The position numbers were made by a program, and so were the translations under genes. The notes below the pieces were generated by a model. It saw only the letters and a list, made by a program, of their open reading frames with translations. It did no database searches and was not told where the DNA came from. Positions 55,303 to 64,000 of a DNA stretch of 64,000 nt are shown piece after piece. Source of the stretch: Lysobacter capsici (GTDB taxonomy: Bacteria; Pseudomonadota; Gammaproteobacteria; Xanthomonadales; Xanthomonadaceae); contig NZ_CP094357.1 in NCBI RefSeq assembly GCF_014779555.2, positions 2,790,001 to 2,854,000 of the forward strand, written 5' to 3'. The first letter of the stretch is position 1, and each line of letters starts with the position of its first letter.

Positions 55303-56556
55303 ATGGGCACGACGCCGCAAGCTCATTCCCCCGATGCGCCGCCCCGGCGTGGCGGATGGCGACTGACGATCCTCGGCGTGCTGGTGCTGATCGCGCTGGT
55401 CTGGTGGCTGGTGCATGGGCGCGCGAGCGAGGAGCGCGGCAATCGGCGGCCGACCGCGACGGTCGGCATCGCCGTCGCCCGGGCCGGCTCGATCCCGATC
55501 ACGCTCGAAGCGCTAGGCACGGTCACGCCGTTGGCGATGGTGACGGTGCGGCCGCAGGTCTCGGGCAACATCGTCGATATCGCGTTCAAGGAAGGCCAGA
55601 CGGTGGCGAAGGGGCAGGTGCTGCTGAGCATCGACCCGCGGCCGTTCCAACTGGCCCTGCAGCAAGCGCAGGGCAGCCTGGTCCGCGATCAGGCGCAATT
55701 GCGCGTGGCGCAGTTGACCTTGCAGCGTTATCAGACGCTGCTCAAGCAGGACTCGATCGCGCGTCAGGACGTCGACACGCAGGCCGCGACCGTGAATCAG
55801 CTGACCGGCGTGGTCGCCACCGATGAGGCCGCGGTCGGCACCGCCAAGCTCAATCTCGATTACAGTCAGGTCAAGGCGCCGATCGCCGGACGCGTGGGTC
55901 TGCGCGTGGTCGATCTGGGCAATTACGTGACCTCCGGCGACGCGGCCGGGGTCGCGGTGATCGCCGCGGTCACGCCGATCGATGTCGAATTCACCGCGCC
56001 GCAGGACGATCTGCCGCGGATCCAGGCGCGGCTGGCGCGGGGCGATGCGCCGGCGGTGACGGTGCTCGACCGCACCCGCACCCAGGTGCTCGGTCAGGGC
56101 CAGTTTCTGACTTTGGACAATGTCATCGACCCGACCACCGGCACGGTCAAGGCCAAGGCGCGTTTCGGCAATGCCGACGCGCGTTTGTTTCCGAGTCAGT
56201 TCGTCAACGTGCGCGTGCTGCTGGATACCTTGAACAACGCGATCGTGGTGCCGTCGGCGGCGCTGCGCACCGGGCCGAAGGGCGACTTCGTGTATGTGGT
56301 CGGCGCCGACCGCAAGGCTTCGCTGCGCACGGTCAAGCGCGGGCCGGCCTCGGGCGATTCGGTGTCGGTCGCGCAGGGTCTGCGCGCGGGCGAGAAGGTG
56401 GTGATCTCCGGCGGCGATCAACTCACCGACGGCGCCACGGTGCGTTTGCCCGAGGATGCCGCGGCCGGCTCGGGTAAGGGCAGCGGCGCGGGCGATGCCG
56501 CATCCGCCAAGCCGCGAGGCGAACGCAGAGCCGGCGGCCGCAGCGGCGCGCAATGA
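55303..56556 (+). CDS. mdtA: RND efflux membrane-fusion protein, MdtA-like
   Basis: This 417-aa protein has an N-terminal membrane helix ('[22 protein letters not shown]'), a lipoyl/barrel-sandwich region ('[43 protein letters not shown]'), a helical hairpin and a beta-barrel domain ('[22 protein letters not shown]', '[39 protein letters not shown]'). It links the inner-membrane pump to the outer-membrane factor. The stop overlaps the next start as ATGA. The C-terminal tail is Gly/Ala/Arg-rich and longer than in E. coli MdtA. Confidence 0.9.
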   Translation: MGTTPQAHSPDAPPRRGGWRLTILGVLVLIALVWWLVHGRASEERGNRRPTATVGIAVARAGSIPITLEALGTVTPLAMVTVRPQVSGNIVDIAFKEGQTVAKGQVLLSIDPRPFQLALQQAQGSLVRDQAQLRVAQLTLQRYQTLLKQDSIARQDVDTQAATVNQLTGVVATDEAAVGTAKLNLDYSQVKAPIAGRVGLRVVDLGNYVTSGDAAGVAVIAAVTPIDVEFTAPQDDLPRIQARLARGDAPAVTVLDRTRTQVLGQGQFLTLDNVIDPTTGTVKAKARFGNADARLFPSQFVNVRVLLDTLNNAIVVPSAALRTGPKGDFVYVVGADRKASLRTVKRGPASGDSVSVAQGLRAGEKVVISGGDQLTDGATVRLPEDAAAGSGKGSGAGDAASAKPRGERRAGGRSGAQ

Positions 56557-59500
56557 ATCCCTCGCGGCCCTTCATCCTGCGACCGGTCGCGACCTCGCTG
56601 CTGATGGCGGCGATCGTGCTGGCCGGTCTGGCCGGTTTCCGGCTGCTGCCGCTGTCGGCCTTGCCGGAAGTCGATTACCCGACCATCCAGGTGCAGACCC
56701 TGTACCCGGGCGCCAGCCCCGAGGTAATGGCGCACACCGTGACCGCGCCGCTGGAGCGTCAGTTCGGGCAGATGTCCGGCCTGCGGCGGATGAGTTCGAC
56801 CAGCGCGGCGGGCGCGTCGGTCATCACCTTGCAGTTCGACCTGGACGAAACCCTCGACGTGGCCGAACAGGAAGTGCAGGCCGCGATCAACGCCGGCGGC
56901 AACCTGCTCCCCGCCGATCTGCCGGCGCCGCCGGTATACGCCAAGGTCAATCCGGCCGATGCGCCGGTGCTGACATTGGCGGTGACCTCCGACACGATCG
57001 CGCTGACTCAGGTGCAGGATCTGGTCAACACGCGCCTGGCGCAGAGTATTTCCCAGGTCGGCGGCGTGGGGTTGGTGTCGCTCAGCGGCGGCAACCGGCC
57101 GGCGGTGCGCATCCAGGCCGATCCGCAGTTGCTGGCGTCGTACGGGCTGGGCATCGACAGCCTGCGCACGGTGATCGCCAACGGCAACGCCAGCGGCGCC
57201 AAGGGCAGTTTCGACGGGCCGAGCCGGTCCTACACCATCGACGCCAACGACCAGCTCACCGACGCCGAGCAATACAAACAACTGATCGTCGCCTACCGCG
57301 ACGGCGCGCCGATCCGTTTGCGCGATGTCGCCAACGTGATCGAAAGCGCCGAGAACGTCCGCCTGGGCGCCTGGTCCGGGCTGACTCCGGCGATCATCGT
57401 CAACGTGCAGCGCCAGCCCGGCGCGAACGTGATCGCCACCGTCGATGCGATCAAGGCGCGCCTGCCGGAGTTGCAGGCGGGCTTGCCGGCCGGGCTCAAG
57501 GTCGAGGTGCTCAGCGACCGCACCACCGGCATCCGCGCGTCGGTGCGCGATGTCGAATTCGAACTGCTGCTGGCGATCGCGCTGGTGGTGGCGGTGATCC
57601 TGGTGTTTTTGCGCAGCGTCGCGGCGACGGTGATCGCCAGTCTGGCGGTGCCGATCTCGCTGATCGGCACGTTCGGCGCGATGTATCTGCTGGGTTTCAG
57701 TCTCGACAACCTCAGCCTGATGGCGCTGACCATCGCCACCGGGTTCGTGGTCGACGATGCGATCGTCATGATCGAGAACATCTCGCGCTACATCGAGGAA
57801 GGCGAGCCGCCGTTCGAGGCCGCGCTCAAGGGCGCGCGCCAGATCGGCTTCACCATCATCTCGCTGACGGTGTCGTTGATCGCGGTGCTGATCCCGCTGT
57901 TGTTCATGGGCGACGTGGTCGGGCGTTTGTTCCGCGAATTCGCCATCACCCTTGCGATCACCATCGTGATTTCGGCGGTGGTGTCGTTGACCTTGACGCC
58001 GATGCTGGCGGCGCGCTGGCTCAAGCCCAAGGCCCATGCCGAGGCGGGCGAACCCGAACGTCCGGACCGCTTCCAGCGCCTGATCGACCGTTACGGCGTG
58101 GCCCTGGACTGGGTGCTCGACCGTCAGGGCGCGACCTTGATCGTGGCGTTGGCGACGCTGGCGCTGACCGTGCTGCTGTACATCGTGATTCCCAAGGGCC
58201 TGTTCCCAATGCAGGACACCGGCCAGTTGCAGGTCGAGGTGCGCTACAGCCACCAAGTGTCTTACGCCGGCATGGCGCGGGTGCAGCAGGACGTGGCGCG
58301 CGCGTTGCTGCGTGATCCCGATGTCGCCTCGCTGAGCGCCTACATTGGCGTGGACGGCGCCAACACCACGCTGCTGTCGGCCGGACGCATGCTGATCAAT
58401 CTCAAGCAAGATCGCAGCGGCTCGCAGCAGCAGATCATGCAGCAGCTGCGCGAGCGCGCTTCGGCGGTGGCCGGGGTGACCTTGTACGTGCAGCCGGTGC
58501 AGGACTTGACCATCGACGCGGAAACCGGGCCGACCCAGAACCGCTTCTCGATCCAGGGTTCGGATCAGGCCGCGGTCGATCGCACCGCCAACGCGCTGGT
58601 CGACAAACTGCGCGGGTTGCCGCAGCTGCGCAACGTGATCACCGATGCCGGCGCGACCGGTTCGGCCGCGTACGTGTCGATCGACCGCGACAGCGCCGCG
58701 CGCCTGAACATCAGCGCGTCGACCGTCGACGAAGCGCTGTACAGCGCGTTCGGTCAGCGCATCGTTTCGACCATCTTCAACGAGACCACCCAGTACCGGG
58801 TGATCCTGGAAGCGCAGCCCGGCCTGGCCACGCAACCGGCCGACCTGGGCCGCTTGCATCTGCCGACCGCGAACGCGCCCACGCCGCTGGCGGCGATCGC
58901 GCAGATCCAGGAACGCGCCGCGCCGCTGCAGGTCAACCACGTCGCCCAGTTCCCGGCGGCGACGGTCGGCTTCGATACCGCGCCGGGCGTATCGCTGGGC
59001 ACCGCGGTGGATGCGATCCGCAAGACCGCCGCCGATGCCGGCTTGCCGGCCGGGATCAGCCTGTCCTTCCTAGGCGCGGCCAACGCCTACGAAGCCTCGT
59101 TGCAGAACGAACTGTGGCTGATCCTGGCCGCGGTGATCTGCGTCTACATCGTGCTGGGCGTGTTGTACGAGAGCTATATCCATCCGTTGACGATTCTGTC
59201 GACGCTGCCGTCGGCCGGCGTGGGCGCGTTGCTTGCGCTGATGCTGACCGGATCGGATCTGGGCGTGATCGGGATCATCGGCATCATCCTGCTGATCGGC
59301 ATCGTCAAGAAGAACGCGATCATGATGATCGACTTCGCCATCGACGCCGAACGCGAGCAGGGCCGCGCGCCGCGCGAGGCGATCCATCAGGCCGCGCTGC
59401 TGCGCTTCCGGCCGATCCTGATGACCACGCTGGCGGCGTTGTTCGCCGCATTGCCGCTGATGCTGGGCTGGGGCGAGGGTTCGGAACTGCGCCGTCCGCT

Positions 59501-59675
59501 GGGCGTGGCGATCTTCGGCGGCCTGATCCTCAGTCAGATCCTGACCTTGTTCACCACGCCGGTGGTGTATCTGGCGTTCGACCGGTTGGCGCGGCGTCGG
59601 CGCGACCGGTCTTCGCGCGCGAACGATCCGGCCGCGTCGGCTGATCCGTCCAGCTCCGCGCAATCGCCGCCATGA
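56553..59675 (+). CDS. mdtB: RND multidrug efflux transporter, MdtB-like
   Basis: This 1040-aa HAE1-type RND pump has twelve helices in two repeats with large periplasmic loops. Proton-relay residues are seen in '[59 protein letters not shown]' (TM4 DD) and in the C-terminal half '[22 protein letters not shown]'. The N-terminus '[38 protein letters not shown]' is typical. The adjacent second pump gene makes this an MdtBC heteromultimer. Both overlaps with neighbours are ATGA. Confidence 0.92.
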   Translation: MNPSRPFILRPVATSLLMAAIVLAGLAGFRLLPLSALPEVDYPTIQVQTLYPGASPEVMAHTVTAPLERQFGQMSGLRRMSSTSAAGASVITLQFDLDETLDVAEQEVQAAINAGGNLLPADLPAPPVYAKVNPADAPVLTLAVTSDTIALTQVQDLVNTRLAQSISQVGGVGLVSLSGGNRPAVRIQADPQLLASYGLGIDSLRTVIANGNASGAKGSFDGPSRSYTIDANDQLTDAEQYKQLIVAYRDGAPIRLRDVANVIESAENVRLGAWSGLTPAIIVNVQRQPGANVIATVDAIKARLPELQAGLPAGLKVEVLSDRTTGIRASVRDVEFELLLAIALVVAVILVFLRSVAATVIASLAVPISLIGTFGAMYLLGFSLDNLSLMALTIATGFVVDDAIVMIENISRYIEEGEPPFEAALKGARQIGFTIISLTVSLIAVLIPLLFMGDVVGRLFREFAITLAITIVISAVVSLTLTPMLAARWLKPKAHAEAGEPERPDRFQRLIDRYGVALDWVLDRQGATLIVALATLALTVLLYIVIPKGLFPMQDTGQLQVEVRYSHQVSYAGMARVQQDVARALLRDPDVASLSAYIGVDGANTTLLSAGRMLINLKQDRSGSQQQIMQQLRERASAVAGVTLYVQPVQDLTIDAETGPTQNRFSIQGSDQAAVDRTANALVDKLRGLPQLRNVITDAGATGSAAYVSIDRDSAARLNISASTVDEALYSAFGQRIVSTIFNETTQYRVILEAQPGLATQPADLGRLHLPTANAPTPLAAIAQIQERAAPLQVNHVAQFPAATVGFDTAPGVSLGTAVDAIRKTAADAGLPAGISLSFLGAANAYEASLQNELWLILAAVICVYIVLGVLYESYIHPLTILSTLPSAGVGALLALMLTGSDLGVIGIIGIILLIGIVKKNAIMMIDFAIDAEREQGRAPREAIHQAALLRFRPILMTTLAALFAALPLMLGWGEGSELRRPLGVAIFGGLILSQILTLFTTPVVYLAFDRLARRRRDRSSRANDPAASADPSSSAQSPP

Positions 59676-62600
59676 ACCTGTCCGCGCCGTTCGTGCGCCG
59701 TCCGATCGGCACCGTGCTGCTGACCATCGGTCTGGCGTTGAGCGGTGTCGCGGCCTTCTTCAATCTGCCGGTGTCGCCGCTGCCGCAGGTCGATTTCCCG
59801 ACCGTTTCGGTCAGCGCCAATCTGCCCGGCGCCAGCCCTCAGACCATGGCCTCGAACGTGGCCACGCCGCTGGAGCGCCGGCTGGGCACGATCGCCGACG
59901 TCACCGAGATGACGTCGCAAAGCTCCACCGGTCAGGCCCGGGTGACCTTGCAGTTCGATCTCGACCGCAGCATCGACGGCGCCGCGCGCGACGTGATGGC
60001 GGCGATCAACGCCGCGCGTGGCGATCTGCCGGCCACGCTCAAGAGCAATCCGGCCTATCGCAAGGTCAACCCGGCCGATGCGCCGATCATGATCGTGGCG
60101 ATGACCTCCAAGAGCCGCACGCCCGGGCAGATCTACGAGGCCGCCACCAACATCGTGCAACAAACGCTGGCGCAGGTCGAAGGCGTCGGCGATGTCGAGA
60201 TCGGTGGCGGTTCGCTGCCGGCGGTGCGGGTCGAGATCGTGCCGTATGCCTTGTCGCGTTACGGCATCGGCCTGGAGGACATCCGCGCGGCGATCTCCGC
60301 GGCCAACGCCAACCGGCCCAAGGGCGTGGTCGAGAACGCCGATCATGCGTTCCAGATCTACACCAACGACAGCGGCCAGAGCGCCGCGGATTTCCGCGAT
60401 CTGGTGGTGGCCTGGCGCGATGCCGCGCCGGTGCGCCTGCGCGATGTGGCGCGGGTGATCGACGGCGTCGAGGACGTCCACACCCTGGGCCTGTTCAACG
60501 GCGAGTCGGCGGTGGTGGCGGTGATCAGCCGTCAGCCCGGGGCCAACATCATCCGCACGGTCGATGGCGTGCGCGCGGCGCTGCCGGTGCTGAAGAAGCA
60601 GTTGCCGGCGGATATCGAATTGTCGATCGCGTCCGATCGCACCAACACGATCCGCGCTTCGCTGGAGGAAGTCGCCGCGACCCTGGTGATCGCCTTGATC
60701 CTGGTGATCCTGGTGGTCAGCGTATTCCTGCGCAGCTGGCGCGCGACGGTGGTGCCGGCGGTCGCGGTGACCGTGTCGATCCTCGGCGCGGTCGCGGTGA
60801 TGTACCTGCTGGGTTTCAGCCTCAACAACCTGAGCTTGATGGCGTTGACCATCGCCACCGGCTTCGTCGTCGACGACGCAATCGTGGTGCTGGAAAACAC
60901 CAGCCGCCATCTCGAACAGGGCATGGACCGCTTCGAAGCCGCGCTGCTGGGCGCGCGCGAGGTCGGCTTCACCGTGGTCTCGATCAGTCTGTCGCTGGTC
61001 GCGGTGTTCATCCCGCTGTTGTTCATGGGCGGGATCGTCGGGCGCCTGTTCCGCGAGTTCGCGGTGACGTTGTCGGCGGCGGTGCTGATCTCGCTACTGG
61101 TGTCGCTGACCACCACGCCGATGATGTGCGCGTATCTGCTGCGCCCGCATTCGCAGGAAAAACCGCCGGGCCGGATCGGCGCGTTCTTCGACCGCCAGTT
61201 CGACCGCGCCCATCGCGCCTACGGCGCGAGCCTGCGCTGGGCGCTGGACCACGCGGCGCTGATGCTCGCCACCTTGGTGCTGGTGGTTGGCTTGAACGCG
61301 TATCTGTTCGTGGCGATCCCCAAGGGTTTTTTCCCCGAACAGGACACCGGCCAGTTGAACGGCGGCTTGCGCGCGGACCAGAGCATTTCCTTCCAGGCCA
61401 TGCAGGGCAAGCTCAAGCAAATCGTCGATGTGGTGCGCAAGGACCCGGCGGTCGCGACCGTGGTCGGTTTCACCGGCGGCTCGCGCGCCGGCGGCGGCTT
61501 CATCTTCGTCACCCTCAAGCCCAAGCCCGGGCGCAAGGACAGCAGCGAGCAGGTGATCGCGCGCCTGCGCCCGCGGCTGATGCGCATCGCGGGGGCGACC
61601 TTGTTCCTCAATCCGGTCCAGGACGTACGCCTGGGCGGGCGCCAGAGCAATGCGAGCTATCAGTACACGCTCAAGGCCGACAGCAGCGATGCGCTGCGCA
61701 CCTGGGCCGACAAGCTGGCCGCGGCGATGAAGCAGCAGGCCGAATTGACCGATATCGATTCCGACACCCAGGCCCACGGCGTGGAGTCGTATGTGCAGAT
61801 CGATCGCGCCACCGCTTCGCGATTGGGGATCACGCCGGCCGATATCGACAACGTGCTGTACGACGCCTTCGGCCAGCGCCAGGTGTCGACCATCTACAAG
61901 AACCTCAACCAGTACCACGTGATCCAGGAAGTCGATCCGGCCTATGCGCGCGATCCGTCCGCGCTCAACGACGTGTACGTGCCGGCCAACAACGCGACAC
62001 CGGCCAGCACCGGCGTGCAGGCGCAGTCCGGCCCGACCGCCTCGCCGGTGCGCAACGCCTCGCAGGGCAGCGCGCTGACCCAGAGTGCGCGGCAGATGGT
62101 GCCGTTGTCGGCGATCGCGAAATTTTCCGATGCCGCCGCGGCGACCTCGATCAACCATCAGGACGCGCAGCTGGCGACGACTATTTCGTTCAACCTCGCG
62201 CCGGGCCGTTCGCTCAGCGACGCGCAGGACGCGATCGCCCGCGCACAGGCGCAGATCGGCATGCCGGCCAATGTCCACGGCAGTTTCCAGGGCACCGCCA
62301 AGGCCTTCCAGGACACCACCAAGAGCCAGCCGATCCTGATCCTGGCGGCGATCGTGGCGATCTATATCGTGCTCGGCATCCTTTACGAAAGCATGATCCA
62401 TCCGATCACCGTGCTATCGACCCTGCCGTCGGCCGGGATCGGCGCGGTGCTGGCGTTGATGCTGCTGCGCATGGAGTTCTCGGTGATCGCCTTGATCGGG
62501 CTGGTGCTGCTGATCGGCATCGTCAAGAAGAACGCGATCCTGATCATCGACTTCGCGTTGGAGAGCGAGCGGGCGCGCGGATTGTCGGCGCGCGATGCGA

Positions 62601-62878
62601 TCTATGAGGCGTCGATGTTGCGGTTCAGGCCCATCCTGATGACCACGCTCGCCGCCGCCTTGGGCGCGCTGCCGCTTGCGATTGGCTTCGGCGAAGGCGC
62701 CGAGCTGCGTCAGCCCCTGGGCGTGGCGATCATCGGCGGCTTGATGGCCAGCCAGGTGCTGACCTTGCTGACCACGCCGGTGGTCTATTACTACCTCGAC
62801 CGGTTGCGCCGGCCCGGTCGCAACGAAGCTTCGCTGTCGCGCCTGGGCGACGACGGCCTGCACGCGCAAGGCGCTTAG
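59672..62878 (+). CDS. mdtC: RND multidrug efflux transporter, MdtC-like
   Basis: This 1068-aa RND pump is paralogous to the preceding protein: '[39 protein letters not shown]' at the N-terminus, TM4 motif '[61 protein letters not shown]', and '[23 protein letters not shown]'. In MdtABC the pump is MdtB2C1; this is the partner subunit. A Ser/Ala/Gln-rich insertion lies at about 772-812 in the second periplasmic loop. The outer-membrane gene begins 8 nt downstream. Confidence 0.92.
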   Translation: MNLSAPFVRRPIGTVLLTIGLALSGVAAFFNLPVSPLPQVDFPTVSVSANLPGASPQTMASNVATPLERRLGTIADVTEMTSQSSTGQARVTLQFDLDRSIDGAARDVMAAINAARGDLPATLKSNPAYRKVNPADAPIMIVAMTSKSRTPGQIYEAATNIVQQTLAQVEGVGDVEIGGGSLPAVRVEIVPYALSRYGIGLEDIRAAISAANANRPKGVVENADHAFQIYTNDSGQSAADFRDLVVAWRDAAPVRLRDVARVIDGVEDVHTLGLFNGESAVVAVISRQPGANIIRTVDGVRAALPVLKKQLPADIELSIASDRTNTIRASLEEVAATLVIALILVILVVSVFLRSWRATVVPAVAVTVSILGAVAVMYLLGFSLNNLSLMALTIATGFVVDDAIVVLENTSRHLEQGMDRFEAALLGAREVGFTVVSISLSLVAVFIPLLFMGGIVGRLFREFAVTLSAAVLISLLVSLTTTPMMCAYLLRPHSQEKPPGRIGAFFDRQFDRAHRAYGASLRWALDHAALMLATLVLVVGLNAYLFVAIPKGFFPEQDTGQLNGGLRADQSISFQAMQGKLKQIVDVVRKDPAVATVVGFTGGSRAGGGFIFVTLKPKPGRKDSSEQVIARLRPRLMRIAGATLFLNPVQDVRLGGRQSNASYQYTLKADSSDALRTWADKLAAAMKQQAELTDIDSDTQAHGVESYVQIDRATASRLGITPADIDNVLYDAFGQRQVSTIYKNLNQYHVIQEVDPAYARDPSALNDVYVPANNATPASTGVQAQSGPTASPVRNASQGSALTQSARQMVPLSAIAKFSDAAAATSINHQDAQLATTISFNLAPGRSLSDAQDAIARAQAQIGMPANVHGSFQGTAKAFQDTTKSQPILILAAIVAIYIVLGILYESMIHPITVLSTLPSAGIGAVLALMLLRMEFSVIALIGLVLLIGIVKKNAILIIDFALESERARGLSARDAIYEASMLRFRPILMTTLAAALGALPLAIGFGEGAELRQPLGVAIIGGLMASQVLTLLTTPVVYYYLDRLRRPGRNEASLSRLGDDGLHAQGA

Positions 62879-62886
62879 GAGATCGG

Positions 62887-64000
62887 ATGCGCGCTCATGG
62901 GGTGCTTATCGCGTTGGTGGTTACGGTGGTGAGCGGTTGCGCCGCCGGACCGGACTATGTGCGACCAAGTCTGGCCGTGCCGGCCGAGTACAAGGAAGCG
63001 CGAGGCGAACCGGCCAAGGACTGGAACCCCGCGGCGCCGGCCGACGCGAGCGATCGCGGTGCGTGGTGGTCGGTGTTCCACGATCCGGCGCTGGACGGAT
63101 TGATGGCGCAGGTCGAGGTGTCGAACCAGAATCTCGCCGCGGCCGAAGCCGCGTATCGGCAGGCGAGGGCATTGGTGCGCGAGCAGCGCGCGGCCTTGTT
63201 TCCGAGCGTGAGCCTGGACGGTTCGGGGACTCGCGCGCGCAGCCCCGGCAGCAGCGGTTCCAGCGTCGGCCAGACCTATCGCTACGACATCGGGGCGAGT
63301 TGGGAGCCCGATGTATGGGGCCGCATCCGGCGCGGTGTCGAAGGTGCGCGCGCGCAGGCCGATGCCAGCGCGGCGGATCTGGCCTCGGCGCGATTGGCCG
63401 CGCAAGGCGAACTGGCGGCGAACTATTTCCAGTTGCGCGAAACCGATATCGAAACCGGGCTGTTGCAGTCGACGGTCGCGGCTTATCAGCGCGCCTTGAC
63501 CATCACCGGCAATCGCTATGCCGCCGCGATCGCGGCCAAGAGCGACGTGTTGCAGGCGCAGACCCAGTTGGCCAATGCCCAGGCCAGCCTGACGAACCTG
63601 ACCCAGCAACGCGCGCAGCTCGAACATGCGATCGCGGTGCTGGTCGGAAAAACGCCGGCCGATTTCGCCCTCGCGCCCGATCCGACCTGGCGCGCGCAGG
63701 TGCCCGAGTTGCCGGCGGGCGTGGCGTCCGAATTGTTGCAGCGTCGTCCCGATATCGCCGCGGCCGAACGCCGAGTGGCCGCGGCCAATGCCGAAGTCGG
63801 CGCCGCCCAGGCCGCGTTCTTCCCGAGCTTCACCCTGAGCGCTTCGCGCGGCGGCGGCGCCTCGCAGCTCGGACGTTTGTTCGATGCGCCATCGAGCCTG
63901 TGGTCGCTCGGCGTGGCCCTGGCCCAGACCTTGTTCGACGCGGGCGCGCGCCGCGCCACCCGCGACGCGGCGCGCGCCGCATACGACCAGACCGTGGCCC
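62887..64000 (+). CDS. Outer-membrane efflux lipoprotein (NodT/OprM-type), partial
   Basis: The first about 371 residues are visible; the gene continues beyond the window. A lipoprotein signal ends in 'VVSGCAAGPDY', and the outer-membrane-factor pattern follows: 'WWSVFHDPALDGLMAQVEVSNQNLAAAEAAYRQARA', 'YDIGASWEPDVWGRIRR', 'LAAQGELAANYFQLRE', 'LLQRRPDIAAAERRVAAANAEVGAAQAAFFPSFTLSA'. It supplies the outer-membrane channel of the MdtABC-like pump. The start is ATG 62887, 8 nt after mdtC. Confidence 0.92.
   Translation, partial: MRAHGVLIALVVTVVSGCAAGPDYVRPSLAVPAEYKEARGEPAKDWNPAAPADASDRGAWWSVFHDPALDGLMAQVEVSNQNLAAAEAAYRQARALVREQRAALFPSVSLDGSGTRARSPGSSGSSVGQTYRYDIGASWEPDVWGRIRRGVEGARAQADASAADLASARLAAQGELAANYFQLRETDIETGLLQSTVAAYQRALTITGNRYAAAIAAKSDVLQAQTQLANAQASLTNLTQQRAQLEHAIAVLVGKTPADFALAPDPTWRAQVPELPAGVASELLQRRPDIAAAERRVAAANAEVGAAQAAFFPSFTLSASRGGGASQLGRLFDAPSSLWSLGVALAQTLFDAGARRATRDAARAAYDQTVA

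Overview
The window looks like chromosome from a high-GC member of the Xanthomonadaceae, most likely Lysobacter. Supporting signs are a Xanthomonadales type IV secretion effector with an XVIPCD tail, GATTCCC-type heptamer arrays, REP-like inverted repeats of the Xanthomonad style, and overall codon use. The genus is inferred, not proven.

Positions 1-33.2 kb (all minus strand) hold an extracellular contractile injection system (eCIS, Afp/PVC/MAC type). In transcription order from 33.2 kb it encodes: a 96-aa small protein, a DUF4255 tail terminator, an unknown 307-aa protein, the main sheath, a tube protein, a 982-aa sheath-like protein with an FN3-like insertion, a second tube protein, a LysM tube-cap adaptor, a 58-aa small protein, a split VgrG-like spike (gpD-like plus gpV-like), a 693-aa protein with a C-terminal membrane segment, gp25, baseplate J/gp6, a tail-protein-I-like protein, two N-terminally similar accessory proteins, an IPT-like protein, a secreted membrane-anchored VWA protein, a 713-aa protein in the tape-measure slot, an AAA+ ATPase, a 1043-aa cargo candidate ending in an Ntox15/Tde1-type nuclease domain (HxxD), a DUF1851/GAD-like protein matching Tdi1-type immunity proteins, and a truncated Rossmann-like gene at the edge. 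A -24/-12 sigma-54 promoter lies about 20 nt upstream of the first gene's start codon, with three 18-bp repeats further upstream. Behind these sits a sigma-54 activator gene with a receiver-like domain that appears to lack the phospho-acceptor. The most notable inference is a sigma-54-controlled eCIS carrying a DNase toxin together with an immunity protein.

Positions 35.5-41.1 kb hold a two-TM protein and a type IV secretion island: an X-Tfe effector (M23-like, two peptidoglycan-binding domains, XVIPCD), a candidate immunity lipoprotein, a DUF4189 protein, virB6 and virB5. The effector/immunity part is more AT-rich than its surroundings.

Positions 41.5-49.6 kb hold an orphan NarL-type regulator, a RegA/RegB (PrrA/PrrB) redox two-component pair, a SURF1 protein and the cyoABCD quinol oxidase operon. 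Positions 49.6-55.1 kb hold REP and heptamer repeats, an MFS/MHS transporter, an mbtH plus PLP-lyase pair, about 1.2 kb without a convincing gene, and a small membrane protein. Positions 55.3-64 kb hold an mdtABC-type RND pump with an outer-membrane factor cut by the window end.
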